DNA from: a virus | DNA: 36,283 nucleotides | Direction: 5' to 3' (one strand) | Virus record (IMG/VR): IMGVR_UViG_3300028416_000442 | Coordinates: 1 to 36,283 of that record | Shown: positions 22,498-29,774 of the stretch, piece by piece | How positions within the stretch are numbered: the first letter of the stretch is position 1 | Layout of the letters: every line of letters begins with the position of its first letter | Made by a program: the position numbers and the translations under genes | The notes under the pieces: model-generated | What the model was told of the DNA's origin: nothing | The model's database searches: none | Seen by the model: the letters and a program-made list of their open reading frames with translations, nothing else

Positions 22498-22701
22498 TTA
22501 TTTGTCTTCTTCGCCAGCATCTTTTTTCATAAGTTTAAGCATTTCCCATAGTTTCCAGTCAATTGCTTCTAAATATTTCATAAGTTGCTTAATGGTTAAA
22601 TCAGTTGCAGGATTAACTGATACACTACTTACATCTGATGGTGCTGCAGTTGGTGCCTGTGTTTCCTGTTCTTCATCAATTAAACGAATCTTTTTAGTCA
22701 T
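22498..22701 (-). CDS. Small protein of unknown function
   Basis: A 67-aa protein with a disordered, Thr/Ala/Ser-rich first half (EEQETQAPTAAPSDVSSVSV) and a helical second half (IKQLMKYLEAIDWKLWEMLK). Not recognised; possibly a peptide that binds another phage protein through its helix. It is 9 nt after the 177-aa gene. Confidence 0.55.
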   Translation of the reverse strand: MTKKIRLIDEEQETQAPTAAPSDVSSVSVNPATDLTIKQLMKYLEAIDWKLWEMLKLMKKDAGEEDK

Positions 22702-22710
22702 AGTATTCTC

Positions 22711-23244
22711 CTATTCGATTATTTCGTCTTGTTTATATTGGTTCCAGTTTGTGAACTTCTTAGGGTCCATTAATGAATGTACAGAGTGTGTCCATACACC
22801 TTTGTTTGTAGCATTAAAATCAACATCGTCAATCTTAATGTTAGCATTATACCCCAACTGTTCAATGTAAGGAACCTTAACACTGATCATTGGAATAAAA
22901 TTATTGTTTTCTGAGTAACCACTTTCTTGTACCCATTCTAAATCTTCAAGATCAAAGTCAAGTGTGACTAAGTAGCCTGCGCCAATACACAAGTTAACCA
23001 TTAGGTCCCAACCTGCTTGTTCGGCATCAGTACCATGTTCACCAGTAATCTCAAAACTTTGATTAGCACCTAAGTATATGTGTTCAACATTGTTCTTAAC
23101 TGCCATTTCAATTATTTCATCTGCATCTTGTATGCCCACTACGAATAGTGTTTTCTTTCCAAATGCAAGTGTGTGTTCAATTTCATTACCTATAAAATAA
23201 GTAACACCTGTAACATCACTGCTTGAACTGTAATCTCTTTCCAT
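22711..23244 (-). CDS. Protein of unknown function near dpdA
   Basis: A 177-aa protein with a Rossmann-like rhythm: TYFIGNEIEHTLAFGKKTLF, then VVGIQDADEIIEMAVKNNVE and HIYLGANQSFEIT. The alternation of strands and helices suggests a three-layer fold, but no nucleotide-binding loop is evident. Not recognised. It is placed between DpdA and the pterin-synthase-like gene and could take part in the same modification pathway. A promoter-like sequence lies 113 nt upstream. Confidence 0.6.
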   Translation of the reverse strand: MERDYSSSSDVTGVTYFIGNEIEHTLAFGKKTLFVVGIQDADEIIEMAVKNNVEHIYLGANQSFEITGEHGTDAEQAGWDLMVNLCIGAGYLVTLDFDLEDLEWVQESGYSENNNFIPMISVKVPYIEQLGYNANIKIDDVDFNATNKGVWTHSVHSLMDPKKFTNWNQYKQDEIIE

Positions 23245-23245
23245 T

Positions 23246-23452
23246 TTATTTTCCAGCTTCTAAATTATGTATTGTTTCTTCTAAGGACGCTATTTCTTGC
23301 TTTAAATGTAGTTTGTCCAATTTAAGTGGCTTAACAACATCATCGCTCATATGCTTATTGTATAACATAGTTACTTCTTTGTCAAGTTCTCTATGCTTCT
23401 CAACTAGATGTGCTAGATGTCTTTTTTTACTATTAATTGTTCCTGTTCCCAT
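23246..23452 (-). CDS. Small DUF465/YdcH-like coiled-coil protein
   Basis: A 68-aa protein that is nearly all helix: HLAHLVEKHRELDKEVTML, then LKLDKLHLKQEIASLEETI. The layout, a first helix with H-x2-LD-x-E and a second with LK-x-LK-x2-I, matches the small YdcH-type (DUF465) coiled-coil family, whose function is not established. It sits 14 nt after dpdA and 1 nt before the 177-aa gene. Confidence 0.6.
   Translation of the reverse strand: MGTGTINSKKRHLAHLVEKHRELDKEVTMLYNKHMSDDVVKPLKLDKLHLKQEIASLEETIHNLEAGK
23357..23385 (-). promoter_or_regulatory. Possible internal sigma-70-type promoter
   Basis: TTGACA (23380-23385), 17 bp, TACAAT (23357-23362) on the minus strand, inside the DUF465-like gene and 113 nt before the 177-aa gene. 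Same geometry as the clear promoters but within coding sequence and with a long leader, so less certain. Confidence 0.4.
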
Positions 23453-23466
23453 TTCACTCTCCTTGT

Positions 23467-24960
23467 TTATAATGTTTCTAAGAAGTCCTCTGCTGCTTCG
23501 GCCTGTTCTGATGTAAACTCGCCATCTGACTCTTCTTGAACTGAGTCTCCCGAATCAAATAAACTATCAAATGCACCTTGTGTTGTTTTAATAGTTTTCA
23601 TACCGCTGAAGTGTGTAAGCATTCTTTCACCTTCGTCTAGTAGTTGCATTGGAGTTTCGCTTTTAAATAACTTATTGATAAACTCTGTAACATAAATTAC
23701 ATCACGTGGTACCCATAAGTCAAATTCACTTTGCCCAGGCTTAACCTTATTCCATTCTAAGTGACTAGGCTGATATTTTGTTGTAGCAATGTCGGCTAGT
23801 GTGTTAGCTCGTTGACATGCTTCAATGTGTTGATAAACATTGTGTGCCATTAACAAGAAGTATGAGAAACTATCCCAACTTGTTTTACCTTCTTTGCCTA
23901 ACTTGTTTAACATGCCTGGACCCATATAACATAAGTCACCCATGTTCATACGCTCTCCGATAGGACTGTTAAACGGAAAAGGTATTTCACTGTGCTGAAA
24001 ACGTTTATCGTCTACTGCTTGTTCCATAACATAACTAAACTTACTATTCCTGTGTACATGCTGTGTATACGCTTGACCTTTAGCAGTAGTAATAAAAGGA
24101 CTTGCCGCATCATATGTTACCATCATGTTAGGGTTAATAGTTTCTCTGATGTTACGCTGAATTGCTGTAAAGATACAAGACCAATTCAGTTTACTTGTAC
24201 CCAAGTAGTGAATTAAATCTCTACCTGGATCAAGCATCTTCTCATCACGCATAACAATAAGTCTGCGTAGTGCAAGATGTAATTGCTTCATGTTGTAACC
24301 AGCCATAGCCCAACCTTCAAAAGGATAATGCTTAACTGCACCGTACCAATCATCTGCTTGTTGCTCGTTGTTGCCTTGTAATACATTTAAGAACTTAGTT
24401 TTGCCTTGTCTGTTACGAACAAAGTAATCGTTATTAAACATTGTGTATTCTAAACAATCAACCCAATTAGTTAATCCTGTTTTAGCATTAAGCGGTGGTG
24501 CCGCTGCTAATGTAGGAATATCAAGTACCATACTATAATCTGCTGTGTGTTCCAACCAGTTTAGGATTGTACTACGCAAGTCATCATCTGTTTTAAAGTT
24601 AGGCCAATCACATTTGATTACACCTGTAGCAATTTGGAACCCACCACTGTCGCCAAGGATAAAACTATTCTCCCTGTCACGCTTTTGGATCATTGGTTCC
24701 TGTACATCACTCTTTGCAGTATCTCGAGTAGCATGTCCGGCAGAGTAAAGACCCCACTTGTAATTGTAATAATTGTCTTTGGGCTTTAAAAAGTCAAAGC
24801 CATCTATTCCATATTCAAAGCCTTTAGGCATACGTTCAGGCTTAACAAAGTCTGGACGCAATTGTGCTTGTGCTATGAACTTAGAATAGAAACTACTGAT
24901 ACTCGGTAAGAATACACTGTAGTCTTTATTACTAGTTGTTAGATCTTTTCTGTCTGCCAT
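23467..24960 (-). CDS. dpdA: DNA 7-deazaguanine transglycosylase DpdA
   Basis: This 497-aa protein is a TGT-superfamily enzyme of the DpdA type, which exchanges guanine in DNA for a 7-deazaguanine. Motifs: ILGDSGGFQIATG (101-113, with Asp104 in the position of the TGT general acid/base), VLDIP (Asp147), LNVLQGNNEQQ (191-201), WAMAGYNMKQ (217-226) and VTYDAASPF (Asp284 as likely nucleophile). The CxCx2C zinc site of bacterial tRNA TGT is absent, as expected for a DNA-acting family. The last 70 residues are acidic and probably flexible. It follows the sliding clamp by 11 nt, which links it to replication. With FolE, QueD and QueE in the window, modification of phage DNA against host nucleases is the likely role. 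Confidence 0.88.
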   Translation of the reverse strand: MADRKDLTTSNKDYSVFLPSISSFYSKFIAQAQLRPDFVKPERMPKGFEYGIDGFDFLKPKDNYYNYKWGLYSAGHATRDTAKSDVQEPMIQKRDRENSFILGDSGGFQIATGVIKCDWPNFKTDDDLRSTILNWLEHTADYSMVLDIPTLAAAPPLNAKTGLTNWVDCLEYTMFNNDYFVRNRQGKTKFLNVLQGNNEQQADDWYGAVKHYPFEGWAMAGYNMKQLHLALRRLIVMRDEKMLDPGRDLIHYLGTSKLNWSCIFTAIQRNIRETINPNMMVTYDAASPFITTAKGQAYTQHVHRNSKFSYVMEQAVDDKRFQHSEIPFPFNSPIGERMNMGDLCYMGPGMLNKLGKEGKTSWDSFSYFLLMAHNVYQHIEACQRANTLADIATTKYQPSHLEWNKVKPGQSEFDLWVPRDVIYVTEFINKLFKSETPMQLLDEGERMLTHFSGMKTIKTTQGAFDSLFDSGDSVQEESDGEFTSEQAEAAEDFLETL

Positions 24961-24971
24961 AATGTATTCTC

Positions 24972-25721
24972 TTATACTGTTAGTGCTGGAAGGATATAAT
25001 CGTACTTGCCAATTCCAGAATCAACTGAAATCATTAATGCACCTTTTTTACTAATTTGCATTACACATGTACCTGACATTCCTAGTTTTAGGATTGCTAA
25101 TACTTGTGCTAGTGGCCATGCATAACCTTCTGTAATCTCACCATTTACATTTTGTGCGAATGTACGCTTACCTGTAAATGATCCATCAGCTGCACCTACA
25201 GTAACAATTAAGTCTGTACCTTCTGTCTTAACAGTAAAGTTAGGTTCAATGCCTCCGTAAATGCCTGCTACTTGTTGTAGTTCATTTACTTTTGCTTTAG
25301 TAGGTTCTAGTGTAACATCCCACTCTACACCTTTAAACTTTACAGTTTGTAGTGTTTGTTCAATAATCTCTTTACTCATAAAGCGATACTGATCTGTGTT
25401 ACCATCTGCATCTTTAAACATCAAATGATCTGGACTTGAAACTCCATTACGATCTCGTGCTACAACTTCTACTGTTGCATCATCTGTTTGATAATTACCC
25501 AATCCAGTAACACCTGCTAGAAAACCTAAGTTGCCTAGTCCAAACTCACCATTGAATTCTTCAACTGTGTTATGTAATTTTGCTTGTAGAATAACTGTAC
25601 GATCTGCATCCATGGCATCAAGTGTAGTTGATTCATCTGTTCCTGTGACTTTTACTGATGTAATAAAGCCTAGTCCGGCTGTGTGCTTAACAATGTCTTG
25701 CACTATATCTCTGGTACTCAT
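24972..25721 (-). CDS. 45: Sliding clamp (gp45-like)
   Basis: A 249-aa protein with the size and pattern of T4 gp45, the trimeric DNA clamp that tethers the polymerase and, in T4, activates late transcription. Matching segments include NGEFGLGNLGFLAGVTGL (like the gp45 DLNGFLGIL region), KVNELQQVAGIYGGIEPNFT in the second domain and GKYDYILPAL at the end. There are no catalytic motifs; the call rests on fold pattern and context, since it starts an operon with its own strong promoter and precedes dpdA. It also bears on the late-promoter-like sites noted elsewhere, because T4 late transcription needs the clamp. Confidence 0.75.
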   Translation of the reverse strand: MSTRDIVQDIVKHTAGLGFITSVKVTGTDESTTLDAMDADRTVILQAKLHNTVEEFNGEFGLGNLGFLAGVTGLGNYQTDDATVEVVARDRNGVSSPDHLMFKDADGNTDQYRFMSKEIIEQTLQTVKFKGVEWDVTLEPTKAKVNELQQVAGIYGGIEPNFTVKTEGTDLIVTVGAADGSFTGKRTFAQNVNGEITEGYAWPLAQVLAILKLGMSGTCVMQISKKGALMISVDSGIGKYDYILPALTV

Positions 25722-25750
25722 ATCATATTTCTCCTAATTGATTAACTTTT

Positions 25751-25779
25751 ATTATATAATAGTATTTAGAAAATGTCAA
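25751..25779 (-). promoter_or_regulatory. Sigma-70-type promoter of the clamp operon
   Basis: TTGACA (25774-25779), 17 bp, TATAAT (25751-25756), both exact on the minus strand, 30 nt before the clamp start. It stands right after a terminator-like hairpin, so the clamp-dpdA operon starts fresh here. Confidence 0.85.
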
Positions 25780-25781
25780 GT

Positions 25782-25803
25782 AAAAAGGCCATTTATGGCT
25801 TTA
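25782..25803 (-). terminator. Terminator after the Ala/Gly-rich gene
   Basis: Minus strand: AAAGCCATAAATGGCCTTTTT. GCCA and TGGC pair around a 4-nt loop, the stem continues through an A-C mismatch into A-T pairs, and the T-run follows. It lies between the stop of the repeat protein gene (25832) and the clamp promoter. The rest of the 110-nt gap shows nothing else. Confidence 0.45.
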
Positions 25804-25831
25804 AAATTGATGTTTTCATACAACTGCACTA

Positions 25832-26665
25832 TTATCTCATCCACTTTGGCTTTTTAATTTTCTTAAAAGGCTTTGTTATTGTGTCTACGGCTTTACTACC
25901 TGTATCTACTACAGTGTCTGCGGCCTTAGTTGTTTCTTTTGCTACAGTATTTGCAGCTTTAGTTGTTTCTTTTGCTACAGTGTTTGCATCATTTGTTACA
26001 GTATTTGCAACTGAATTTGCTGAATCTTCTACAAACTCTTGTGCTGGCTTAGTATCAACTGATACACTTGCATCAACATCAACACCTGCCAATAGTGCTA
26101 CTTTGCCATCTACACCAACTGTTGCTACGCCGTCATCCATAGTTGCACCACCACTAACATTGGCACCTACTTGGGCACCTACGCTAACACCTGCTCCTAC
26201 TTCAGCACCATTGCCACTATCGTCGTATACTCCTGTGCTTGCACCTGCTCCTACACTTGCACCAGCAATTGCACCAGCATGACCTTCGGCACCATCTTTG
26301 CCTACTGATCCACCAACACCTGCTTTTGCATATGTTTCTGCACCTGCGTTTGCTTCTGTTGTACTTGTAACTCCGCCACCTAAATCTGATTCAGATGATG
26401 CGTTTACACCTGCACTTGCACCAACTTCAACGCCTGCTTCTGCACTTGCATTTCCGCCAGATACACCTGCACTTGCGCCTGCATTTGCGTGTACTTCTGC
26501 TTCTGCTCCGCCACTTACTGTAGTGTTACCTGTTGTAACTGATCCGCCCGCAACTGCACTTGCGTTAGCTTCAGCTTGGGCACTTGCACTTGTATCTGTT
26601 ACTTCTGTTCCTGCATCAGCTTTTGCTTTTGCATTTAGAATTTCTTGCTCTGTCATTTCTGCCAT
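25832..26665 (-). CDS. Low-complexity Ala/Gly/Ser/Val repeat protein with LEA-like 11-mers
   Basis: From the ATG at 26665 (site AAGGAAACG) this is 277 aa. Residues about 30-215 are a run of short degenerate units such as GASAGVSGGNASAEAGVEVG, poor in aromatic residues, likely beta-roll, coil or disordered. The C-terminal part is an amphipathic 11-residue repeat, KAANTVAKETT, KAADTVVDTGS, KAVDTITKPFK, which resembles the 11-mers of late-embryogenesis-abundant proteins. The last residues are basic (KKIKKPKWMR), suggesting binding to nucleic acid or membrane. Function unknown: a fibre, a capsid filler, a desiccation-type protectant or an ice/surface-binding protein are possible. The composition differs sharply from its neighbours. 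Confidence 0.7.
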   Translation of the reverse strand: MAEMTEQEILNAKAKADAGTEVTDTSASAQAEANASAVAGGSVTTGNTTVSGGAEAEVHANAGASAGVSGGNASAEAGVEVGASAGVNASSESDLGGGVTSTTEANAGAETYAKAGVGGSVGKDGAEGHAGAIAGASVGAGASTGVYDDSGNGAEVGAGVSVGAQVGANVSGGATMDDGVATVGVDGKVALLAGVDVDASVSVDTKPAQEFVEDSANSVANTVTNDANTVAKETTKAANTVAKETTKAADTVVDTGSKAVDTITKPFKKIKKPKWMR

Positions 26666-26676
26666 ACTCGTTTCCT

Positions 26677-27216
26677 TTATTTTAATGTTAAACCCAATTG
26701 TTGGATTGTTTGTTGTACACATAATGCTTGGACCTTACAGTCTTCTAATGCATTATGGGCTGCAAAGTCAATTGATTTGCGTGGGTCTACTGGCATAATG
26801 CCAAATAGTGTTCTGCTATCTCGTATCTTCCAAAACGGCCAAGGTATGTGATGATTGTATTGTTTAAGCAAGTTTTCTAATATACATATATCAAATGCAG
26901 GACCTTGACACCAAATAGTATTTGCACTGACACACCATTTGTTTAATGCTTGTAATACTTCTAATACTTGTGTACGATTTCCATCACCCAATGCTTCTTC
27001 ACGCACACTTGCTTCTTGCTTGCCCCACCATTCAAGTGTACTTTCTTGCGTAGTTCTACCTTTTTCTAATTGCTCGTCTACATCAAATCTGTAGTAGAAT
27101 TCTTCCCAAGGTTCGCTAAGTGCATTTGGATTAAACTTAACACCGCCAATAGTTAATACTACACAGTCAGGACCAGTACCTAGTGTTTCTAAGTCAATCA
27201 TTGCGTGTGTTGTCAC
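26677..27216 (-). CDS. DEDDh 3'-5' exonuclease (RNase T/DnaQ superfamily)
   Basis: A 179-aa exonuclease with all the DEDDh motifs: MIDLETLGTG (first Asp and Glu), WCQGPAFDICILENLL (second Asp) and AHNALEDCKVQA (His and last Asp). It resembles the small phage and mycobacterial 3'-5' exoribonuclease group more than polymerase proofreading subunits. I set the start at GTG 27216: it overlaps the upstream stop as GTGA and has GGGAG 8 nt upstream; the in-frame ATG at 27201 has no site. A longer frame to 27300 would run over the SWIM gene. Likely role in RNA or DNA turnover. Confidence 0.85.
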   Translation of the reverse strand: MTTHAMIDLETLGTGPDCVVLTIGGVKFNPNALSEPWEEFYYRFDVDEQLEKGRTTQESTLEWWGKQEASVREEALGDGNRTQVLEVLQALNKWCVSANTIWCQGPAFDICILENLLKQYNHHIPWPFWKIRDSRTLFGIMPVDPRKSIDFAAHNALEDCKVQALCVQQTIQQLGLTLK

Positions 27217-27473
27217 TGTGCAAACTCCCATCTGTATTGTGGGTGCTTGTCGTCTAGTGCTACTTCTACTCGTGTTAGCACTTCTAAACTGTGCTTGCAC
27301 TTGCCACGGAATGTAAAGCCTGGACAGTCACAAGTAAAGCCTTTGTCTGTACAAGTAACATCATATGTGTCTGTGCCTTTTGAGTTAGGTTGTTTCCATA
27401 TCAAGCCTTCAAACACAGAACCCTTAGGTTTAAATAATGTAGGTTTAAGATATCGTTGTGTAAATTTAGGCAC
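27213..27473 (-). CDS. Small SWIM zinc-finger protein
   Basis: An 86-aa protein from a GTG at 27473 (GGAG 10 nt upstream). It contains a SWIM-type finger: TCDCPGFTFRGKCKHSLEV, that is C-x-C-x8-C-x-H, preceded by beta strands DTYDVTCTDKGF. SWIM domains bind DNA or proteins and occur in recombination-linked proteins. No ATG exists in the suitable range, and a longer reading to 27578 would lie inside the neighbouring gene. It overlaps the 58-aa gene upstream by 8 nt and the exonuclease by 4 nt. Confidence 0.7.
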   Translation of the reverse strand: MPKFTQRYLKPTLFKPKGSVFEGLIWKQPNSKGTDTYDVTCTDKGFTCDCPGFTFRGKCKHSLEVLTRVEVALDDKHPQYRWEFAQ

Positions 27474-27642
27474 CGTCGTCCATCTCCAAGTATTCGTATT
27501 CGTGTTGATCCATGTCACGTTGAAACTGATCAAAATAAGCAGCGGCATAAATTCCATGCTTTCGAATAAACACTGCACGACTCATCCATTCAGCATCTTC
27601 TTGTATTCCAATATGCCAGTTAGTAATCTTATCTTTAGCCAT
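27466..27642 (-). CDS. Small protein of unknown function
   Basis: A 58-aa protein (begins MAKDKITNWHIGIQEDAEW), acidic at the end. Not recognised. The ATG at 27642 shares a base with the upstream stop (TAATG) and has GAGGAG about 9 nt upstream; a TTG two codons earlier would be too close to that site. The aromatic residues and the pattern AVFIRKHGIYAAAYFDQF suggest a compact alpha/beta unit. Confidence 0.6.
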   Translation of the reverse strand: MAKDKITNWHIGIQEDAEWMSRAVFIRKHGIYAAAYFDQFQRDMDQHEYEYLEMDDGA

Positions 27643-28097
27643 TACCAATTCTCCTCAGTCCATTTAATATTATTAATATGTTGCATACAGTTCTTAATTT
27701 CTTCTTCAGTTGTGGCTTCAATTGCTCCAACTATCCATTGCATTGCAAATGGTTTACTTTTACTTCTGCCATTATCAATTAAATACTGTATCATCTCGTC
27801 ATCGTTAATATCATTGTTGTAAATATACCTAGAAATCTGATAATAAGTATCTTCTACCCAATGTGTATCTTTAATGTTTCTAGTTATTGTAGCACGATTT
27901 GAGCTATTTGTCAATACAAACTTGTCAGTATATAATGAATTAAAATTTATATTACGTGGAAAGTTTATATTAAAACGATAACATTGTTGCGATAGCTTTC
28001 TTACATAAAAACACTGAAGCTCGTAATTATAAAACATATTCCATGCATGATAATCATCTGCAAGTTGTTGTTCTTCTAGTTTAAGATCTTGTATCAT
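27642..28097 (-). CDS. Protein of unknown function
   Basis: A 151-aa protein rich in Tyr, Asn and Ile (for example YNYELQCFYVRKLSQQCYRF). Not recognised. The composition is soluble and mixed. It overlaps the EH-motif gene by ATGA and the next gene by TAATG. A promoter-like sequence inside it (27886-27914) may start a shorter transcript. Confidence 0.55.
   Translation of the reverse strand: MIQDLKLEEQQLADDYHAWNMFYNYELQCFYVRKLSQQCYRFNINFPRNINFNSLYTDKFVLTNSSNRATITRNIKDTHWVEDTYYQISRYIYNNDINDDEMIQYLIDNGRSKSKPFAMQWIVGAIEATTEEEIKNCMQHINNIKWTEENW
27886..27914 (-). promoter_or_regulatory. Possible internal sigma-70-type promoter
   Basis: TTGACA (27909-27914), 17 bp, TACAAT (27886-27891) on the minus strand, within the 151-aa gene. 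The nearest downstream start is 244 nt away, so it is the weakest of the ten such sites by position, despite a good sequence. Confidence 0.35.
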
Positions 28098-28645
28098 CTA
28101 GTTCCCCATAAGTTAAAATGTTGATCTAAAGTCATACTAGTATCTACGGGCATACCTTCGTGTGTTTCAAATGCATTCTCTATATTCTGCAAACTATATT
28201 CATATCGTTTCCAAAAATTATACACATCTGGAGTCTTACTGTTCCATCCTGCATCTTTTAATGCTTGGTCACTTAGGTTACTTAATCTACAAGTAGGCAT
28301 ATTACATGCTTGATGTGTTGTTATCTTGTTCTTAATGAGCAAGTCAATTATAGTAGCAACCGGAATCATATGTTCAAATATTCCATTGCCTTCTAGTCCT
28401 ACTTCATAATAGTGAGCGCCTATGTTTTCTTTAATGCAATACTGATGATACCTACGCAATAGTTTATCTACGTCATCTCGTATTAGTCTTTGTGTCTGTT
28501 CATCGTTAGTAGTATTACTATACTCATCAACAAGACGTGTAAGATTTTTAATAACATATTTAGACGTAGCATTATAAGTCTGTGTGCTACGTTTAGTTCT
28601 AACGTAAACTGACTGTGTATAATCTTGCAATGCTTCTTTTAACAT
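28094..28645 (-). CDS. Protein with an EH-motif possibly of HNH type
   Basis: A 183-aa basic protein. About residues 86-120 read EGNGIFEHMIPVATIIDLLI and then THQACNMPTCR: the E91-H92-x2-P pattern followed by His and Cys residues resembles the start of an HNH-like or DUF1524-type nuclease (IEHIxP). The rest is helical and not recognised. It is translationally coupled (TAATG) to the ParB-like DGQQR gene upstream. A nuclease role is a weak inference; a structural protein with a chance motif is the main alternative. Confidence 0.5.
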   Translation of the reverse strand: MLKEALQDYTQSVYVRTKRSTQTYNATSKYVIKNLTRLVDEYSNTTNDEQTQRLIRDDVDKLLRRYHQYCIKENIGAHYYEVGLEGNGIFEHMIPVATIIDLLIKNKITTHQACNMPTCRLSNLSDQALKDAGWNSKTPDVYNFWKRYEYSLQNIENAFETHEGMPVDTSMTLDQHFNLWGTR

Positions 28646-29682
28646 TACGCCATCTCCATTGGAAACAAGCCTGGTGCAGGGTTATTGGTTACATGCATGG
28701 TTGCGCCTTCTCCGTGATATGGCAAGTTAATTGTTCCACCATTAATAATATATACTTCACGCATAAAGTTTGACATCATACTTGGAGCACTCCAACTAGC
28801 ACCCGGCAACGCATGACCTTGTTGCATACGTGATTTACTGTGTACCAATGAAGAACTTTTAAATGTACCTTTAACTGTTTTTAGTACATCAATCATCCAG
28901 TTGTCTGGTAGCTCGTTATGGTTTTGATCCAAACGTGCAATCTCATATAATCCAATATACACACCTTGATCAATTTCTTCTTGCATTGGAAATACTGTTG
29001 TTATTGCGTTTAGAATGTTGTTTAGTGTCTTACCACTGTTATCAATATCAATGCCTTTGTAAGCATATTTGAAATGACTAAAGAAATAATCATTTGATCC
29101 ACGGCGTGTACTATTACGAGTATTTTTATCTTCCAGGTCAATTCCATTGTTATCAAACTGGTTTTGCATTGTACGAGCTCGCACATTACGTTCTTCTCGT
29201 GAACCTAAACGATAACGTGTTAGTGCATTTCGATGCATGTCTCCTGGTGTTAGTTTAACAATACCTTTTTCGTTTAGCATCTCAAATGCATAACTAGGAA
29301 ATGCAGGGTCTGTTGTTTCAACTGTAGTTCCTGGTACTTCTGTATATCCTAACAAAGCCATTGCTACACTACGTTGCTGTCCGTCATATAATGTTGTATG
29401 TTCTTCGCCTTTTACTTTACATGCAGAAGCTGGTCCACATAAACGTGGATCAAAGTTCTTAATTATGTTTAAAATATGTTTGGCTATTGCAGCACGTTGT
29501 ACTTCATAATCTAAATACAATGTGTCTAATGCTATAAAGTGTGTTCCTATTGGGAATTTGAATCCGTTGCCATCTACACGCTGGCGGTATGATGTGAGGT
29601 GTTCTTGTGTAACACCCATTGTTTCTAGTTCGATGCGAACTTCTTCTACTACTTCTGAGAATTTACGTGTTAAACGTGTCAT
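28645..29682 (-). CDS. ParB-like DGQQR-motif protein
   Basis: A 345-aa protein. The N-terminal part fits a ParB/sulfiredoxin-like domain: LDTLYLDYEVQRAAIAKHI (52-70), NFDPRLCGP (77-84) and TLYDGQQRSVAMALLG (97-112), where DGQQR/DGQHR is the signature of ParB-type and DUF262 domains. The C-terminal 200 residues are not recognised and contain a Gly/Met-rich region. Such domains are NTPases or nucleases and occur in type IV restriction proteins of the GmrSD family, where a DUF262 domain is joined to an HNH domain. It has its own promoter and AAGGAAC site. Confidence 0.65.
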   Translation of the reverse strand: MTRLTRKFSEVVEEVRIELETMGVTQEHLTSYRQRVDGNGFKFPIGTHFIALDTLYLDYEVQRAAIAKHILNIIKNFDPRLCGPASACKVKGEEHTTLYDGQQRSVAMALLGYTEVPGTTVETTDPAFPSYAFEMLNEKGIVKLTPGDMHRNALTRYRLGSREERNVRARTMQNQFDNNGIDLEDKNTRNSTRRGSNDYFFSHFKYAYKGIDIDNSGKTLNNILNAITTVFPMQEEIDQGVYIGLYEIARLDQNHNELPDNWMIDVLKTVKGTFKSSSLVHSKSRMQQGHALPGASWSAPSMMSNFMREVYIINGGTINLPYHGEGATMHVTNNPAPGLFPMEMA

Positions 29683-29745
29683 TTGTTGTTCCTTGTACTA
29701 TACAATCACGCCGAGCACAATGCTCATTGTTTCAACTGTACATAC

Positions 29746-29774
29746 ATAATAACAAAGTTTTACCTATTTGTCAA
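29746..29774 (-). promoter_or_regulatory. Sigma-70-type promoter of the ParB-like operon
   Basis: TTGACA (29769-29774), 17 bp, TATTAT (29746-29751) on the minus strand, 64 nt before the ATG. The -35 lies in the last codons of the radical-SAM gene upstream. The leader (29683-29745) contains two small overlapping inverted repeats, ACAATG/CATTGT and GAGCA/TGCTC, around 29713-29730, that could be an operator or RNA hairpin. Confidence 0.75.

Noticed and set aside
22334-22870. A 178-aa plus-strand frame
   Set aside because: Hydrophobic, motif-free, antisense to three well-supported overlapping genes.
25773-26798. Plus-strand open frames of 166 and 169 aa opposite the Ala/Gly repeat gene
   Set aside because: They are composed of Ala, Pro, Thr and Val repeats that mirror the minus-strand repeat, have no motifs, and run against the direction of every other gene.
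27205-27822. A 205-aa plus-strand frame
   Set aside because: Antisense to the SWIM, 58-aa and 151-aa genes, which have coupled starts and domain evidence.
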